Shown: positions 61,822-64,000 of the stretch, piece by piece
Numbering within the stretch: position 1 is the stretch's first letter
Layout of the letters: each line of letters starts with the position of its first letter
DNA from: Hymenobacter negativus
Lineage (GTDB): Bacteria > Bacteroidota > Bacteroidia > Cytophagales > Hymenobacteraceae
Reading direction: 5' to 3'
Assembly: GCF_017571495.1 (NCBI RefSeq)
Contig: NZ_JAGETZ010000008.1
Location: 124,001-188,000, forward strand
DNA length: 64,000 nucleotides
Translations under genes and position numbers: made by a program
The notes under the pieces: model-generated
What the model was told of the DNA's origin: nothing
The model's input: only the letters and a program-made list of their open reading frames with translations
The model's database searches: none

Positions 61822-63750
61822 TTATTCCAGCAACAGGCGGCGGCTTACGGTGTGGCCGTCGTGCAGCGTCAGGCGCACCGTGTATACACCAGCCGGGAGC
61901 GTGGGCAAAGCCAATTCGAACTTACCAGCTTGGGCAGTGGGCTGTTCCCATACGTTGCGACCCAGTGCGTCGAGCACAGCGGCGCGGGCAAACGCCGGCC
62001 CGGAAATGGTCACTGCATTGTGCGCGGGGTTAGGGTAGAGGCTATAAGCGGCCGCTTCCTGGGCCGATGCAGTGGCGGTGGGGTTGCTGTTCGTCATCAC
62101 GGGGCGCATCAAGACAACGGCACTGGTTGTGGTCGGTATAAGCTCGGTCCAGGCACCCGTATTGTCGCGGCGGAAAAAATGCTGAGCTGGATAGGTGCTG
62201 TTCAGGTCAGTAGCATACTGAAGGTATCGACCGGTGGAAGGCTGCGAAAAACCTACGTAGAAGGAGCCGGTTACACGTACCGGCTGGTCAAAATCAACCT
62301 GATAGTAGTCCCACCCGGTGGGGTAGGGATATTGGATGGTGTAGGTTTTGGTGGCGCGCGCATTCAGTGCAGGCACCCCAGCGTTGTCGTCCCAGATGCT
62401 GACGGTAATGGGACGGGCCGCTAGGTCGCTTGTGAACACCGGATACAGGCGCAGTCCCCGCACATAGTCGGGCTGGTTGAGGTCGAAGCGGTACGCCAAG
62501 GCTGACTGTTGCCCAGTGGTATAGGGAAAGAGTTGAGTGGCGCTTTCCGCAGTGCCATCGTCGTAAGCGTAATAGTTGCTCAGCTCCAGGTCGCGGGAGA
62601 TAGTATCGTTGGCAATGGTGGGCGAAGTAGCTGGTTCTCTGGAAGCAATATACATGCTGTAGCGAAAGCGCTTCGCTGTGGCTGTCGTAGGCAGTGGGGC
62701 CGCGCTCGCATCACCGGTCCGGGCGCTCTGACGAGTGTTGGTAGGAATGGTGTTTACATCCTGAAGCCAGGTGCCGATAGGCGCACCGCTTGGCAGCTCG
62801 CGCACCTTACCAGTGGTAGTGACGGACAGCGGCGGGCCAGTGTCCAAATTGGTCACGTTTACGCCCATTGCGGGGTTGAGCTCGCTGGTGGTGGCGGCAT
62901 TATACTGCCACACTGGCATGGATGAAAACCGGCGCAGGGGGCTGCGTAGGCCACCCGAAGGGTTGCCGCCCACCAGCCCGGCCCCGGTAGCGGCATCTAC
63001 AAAGACGGTATCGGTGAGGGTACGGCCTTGGTTGAGCAGCACGTAGTCCACGCTCCAGGTATCGCTGTTGACGGTGGTATTGCCCGTGGCGACCAGCATA
63101 AACTGAAAGTCGCCGTGCAGGTATTTGGTTTGGTCGAGGGCAATGGTTTGCTGGCGAAAGGGAGTCGTGCGCCCCCTGCTGACAACCGACCATTTGGATT
63201 CCCAGCCAATGGTACCGCTGGTATTCGTCTTGACAAACAGCTCCAGGCGAACCGGCGTCTGTAATGAGTTATTATTTGGCAGGCCAACAACGCTGCCGGC
63301 CTGCCAGGCGAAGCTCAGCACCACATTACTGGCCGGCGTGAGGCCCGCCAGGTTGATGGGCTGCGAGATTAGCGAGTCGAGGGTAGCATTGGGGCTGGTG
63401 ACTGCGCCGCCGCTATAGGTCAGGCCTTTGGCCGTGAGGCCATCGAGCGTGGCCGCGCCCCGGGTGAGAGGTGCCAGGGCAAAGCGGTTTGATACCAGTG
63501 CGCCCCCTTTGGCTTGCCAGCGCAAGATGCTGGGTGCCCCTTCAAGCGGAGAGGTAAAATCGTCGAAGAAGGGCAGCGAAAGCGCCGTGCCCCGCTGTTG
63601 CGCCTGCTGGGCCATGGTGGGCACATAAGCAGCGCGGGCGGGGTCGGAGGTCAGCGGAATGATGGGCAAGGCCTGCTGGGCCGCCACCGGGCCAGCAAAT
63701 AGCAGTGTCGGCAGTACCCAACGGCAATACGTGCGGAATCGTGTCATCAT
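61822..63750 (-). CDS. T9SS-sorted surface protein
   Basis: A 642-residue exported protein (signal ending PVAAQ). Residues about 55-240 look like a jelly-roll or MAM-type domain (LPFFDDFTSPLEGAPSILRW, VLSFAWQAGSV). A second beta-sandwich is at about 395-540 (NYYAYDDGTAESATQLF, LRLYPVFTSDLAARPITVSI). The type A sorting domain is the last 80 residues (YSLYPNPAHNAVTISG ... PAGVYTVRLTLHDG). No catalytic motif is seen. The protein may bind a surface partner or polymer. Confidence 0.88.
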   Translation of the reverse strand: MMTRFRTYCRWVLPTLLFAGPVAAQQALPIIPLTSDPARAAYVPTMAQQAQQRGTALSLPFFDDFTSPLEGAPSILRWQAKGGALVSNRFALAPLTRGAATLDGLTAKGLTYSGGAVTSPNATLDSLISQPINLAGLTPASNVVLSFAWQAGSVVGLPNNNSLQTPVRLELFVKTNTSGTIGWESKWSVVSRGRTTPFRQQTIALDQTKYLHGDFQFMLVATGNTTVNSDTWSVDYVLLNQGRTLTDTVFVDAATGAGLVGGNPSGGLRSPLRRFSSMPVWQYNAATTSELNPAMGVNVTNLDTGPPLSVTTTGKVRELPSGAPIGTWLQDVNTIPTNTRQSARTGDASAAPLPTTATAKRFRYSMYIASREPATSPTIANDTISRDLELSNYYAYDDGTAESATQLFPYTTGQQSALAYRFDLNQPDYVRGLRLYPVFTSDLAARPITVSIWDDNAGVPALNARATKTYTIQYPYPTGWDYYQVDFDQPVRVTGSFYVGFSQPSTGRYLQYATDLNSTYPAQHFFRRDNTGAWTELIPTTTSAVVLMRPVMTNSNPTATASAQEAAAYSLYPNPAHNAVTISGPAFARAAVLDALGRNVWEQPTAQAGKFELALPTLPAGVYTVRLTLHDGHTVSRRLLLE

Positions 63751-63817
63751 ATCGGAAAGGGATTAAGCCATCCTAACGATGGCAGCAGGGGAAATAGTGC
63801 GCCGCGTGGCGTTCATT

Positions 63818-63879
63818 GCTCGTTGCGAGTCGTCTGTTGTCAGCCTATTCAGACTAGCAGTGGACAACTCGCAACGAAC
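63818..63879 (-). terminator. Inverted repeat after the PASTA-protein gene
   Basis: GCTCGTTGCGAGTCGTC and GACAACTCGCAACGAAC pair at 15 of 17 positions, with a 28-bp loop, just past the stop of the minus-strand gene at the right edge. No T-run is seen, so a terminator role is only likely. Confidence 0.5.
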
Positions 63880-63885
63880 AGCTAC

Positions 63886-64000
63886 CTATTTAGCCACCCA
63901 GATATCTACGAGCTGGCCCATGCGAATGGTAGCATCGGGGCCAGCTACGGGGCGCTGGCGTACTACGGTGCCCGCCGCCTGACCTTCTTCGGCGGGCTGC
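63886..64000 (-). CDS. PASTA-domain protein, C-terminal end (5' truncated)
   Basis: The minus strand at the right edge encodes 37 residues ending at TAG (63886-63888): GQAAGTVVRQRPVAG, then IRMGQLVDIWVAK. The pattern 'G-V--Q-P-AG--- - -G--V-IWVA' is the second half of a PASTA domain, which binds peptidoglycan or beta-lactam-like ligands. Most of the gene is outside the window, so it could be a small exported PASTA protein or the tail of a larger one. Confidence 0.75.
   Translation of the reverse strand, partial: QPAEEGQAAGTVVRQRPVAGPDATIRMGQLVDIWVAK

Noticed and set aside
1..64000. tRNA, rRNA, prophage or insertion sequence
   Set aside because: No tRNA-like cloverleaf, rRNA segment, integrase, transposase or phage structural cluster was recognised. 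The S74 domain alone is not enough to call a prophage.

Overview
The window reads as chromosomal DNA of a GC-rich Bacteroidota, most like Hymenobacter or a close relative in the Hymenobacteraceae. The signs are a SusD-type lipoprotein, at least five proteins with a type IX secretion (T9SS) C-terminal sorting domain, lipobox lipoproteins of the 'L-T-A-C-K-K' style, a one-piece hybrid two-component regulator, and the absence of obvious Shine-Dalgarno sequences. No rRNA, tRNA, CRISPR array, integrase or transposase was found.

Layout. 1-2567: the end of a SusD operon plus a lipoprotein, followed by a 43-bp tandem repeat that ends in an inverted copy. 2.9-9.2 kb: a lipoprotein, a GHL10-type glycoside hydrolase, a GAF protein, and a membrane protein next to a rhomboid protease; these last two share an N-terminal motif. 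9.6-16.0 kb: a secreted metalloprotease split by a one-base frameshift, coupled by an ATGA overlap to a PKD/T9SS protein. 16.0-19.3 kb: a Crp/Fnr regulator, a short-chain dehydrogenase remnant, a TerB-like protein and a quinone-oxidoreductase-like enzyme. 19.4-25.6 kb: housekeeping and envelope genes (FAD-binding protein, hldD, FecB/FecC-type ABC uptake genes, queD, lpxB) separated by structured inverted repeats. 25.8-33.8 kb: a reprolysin-like T9SS protease, and a minus-strand CapA-like plus DUF3160/YARHG pair. 33.9-35.6 kb: an AbiEii-like nucleotidyltransferase with an unrecognised partner that carries two H-x-[TS] motifs. 35.7-41.2 kb: clpX diverging from a hybrid sensor kinase/response regulator with an AraC output domain.

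41.5-56 kb is the most distinctive region: a same-strand run of exported proteins. Four paralogues share a conserved N-terminal module of about 85 residues. Three of them share a C-terminal module, and the fourth ends in a Peptidase_S74 intramolecular chaperone domain with its Ser/Lys pair intact. They alternate with small lipoproteins, a beta-barrel protein, an esterase and an OmpA-family protein. The set looks like a surface fibre or adhesin locus.

56-64 kb: a prolyl oligopeptidase, then a decaying segment (ClpP-like remnant; amine oxidase with two in-frame stops), a fasciclin-domain protein, a T9SS protein, and the C-terminal end of a PASTA-domain protein at the right edge.

The best candidates for something undescribed are the nucleotidyltransferase/2H-like pair at 33.9-35.6 kb and the surface-fibre array at 43.6-54.6 kb. 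Function statements rest on reading motifs by eye; no database search was run.
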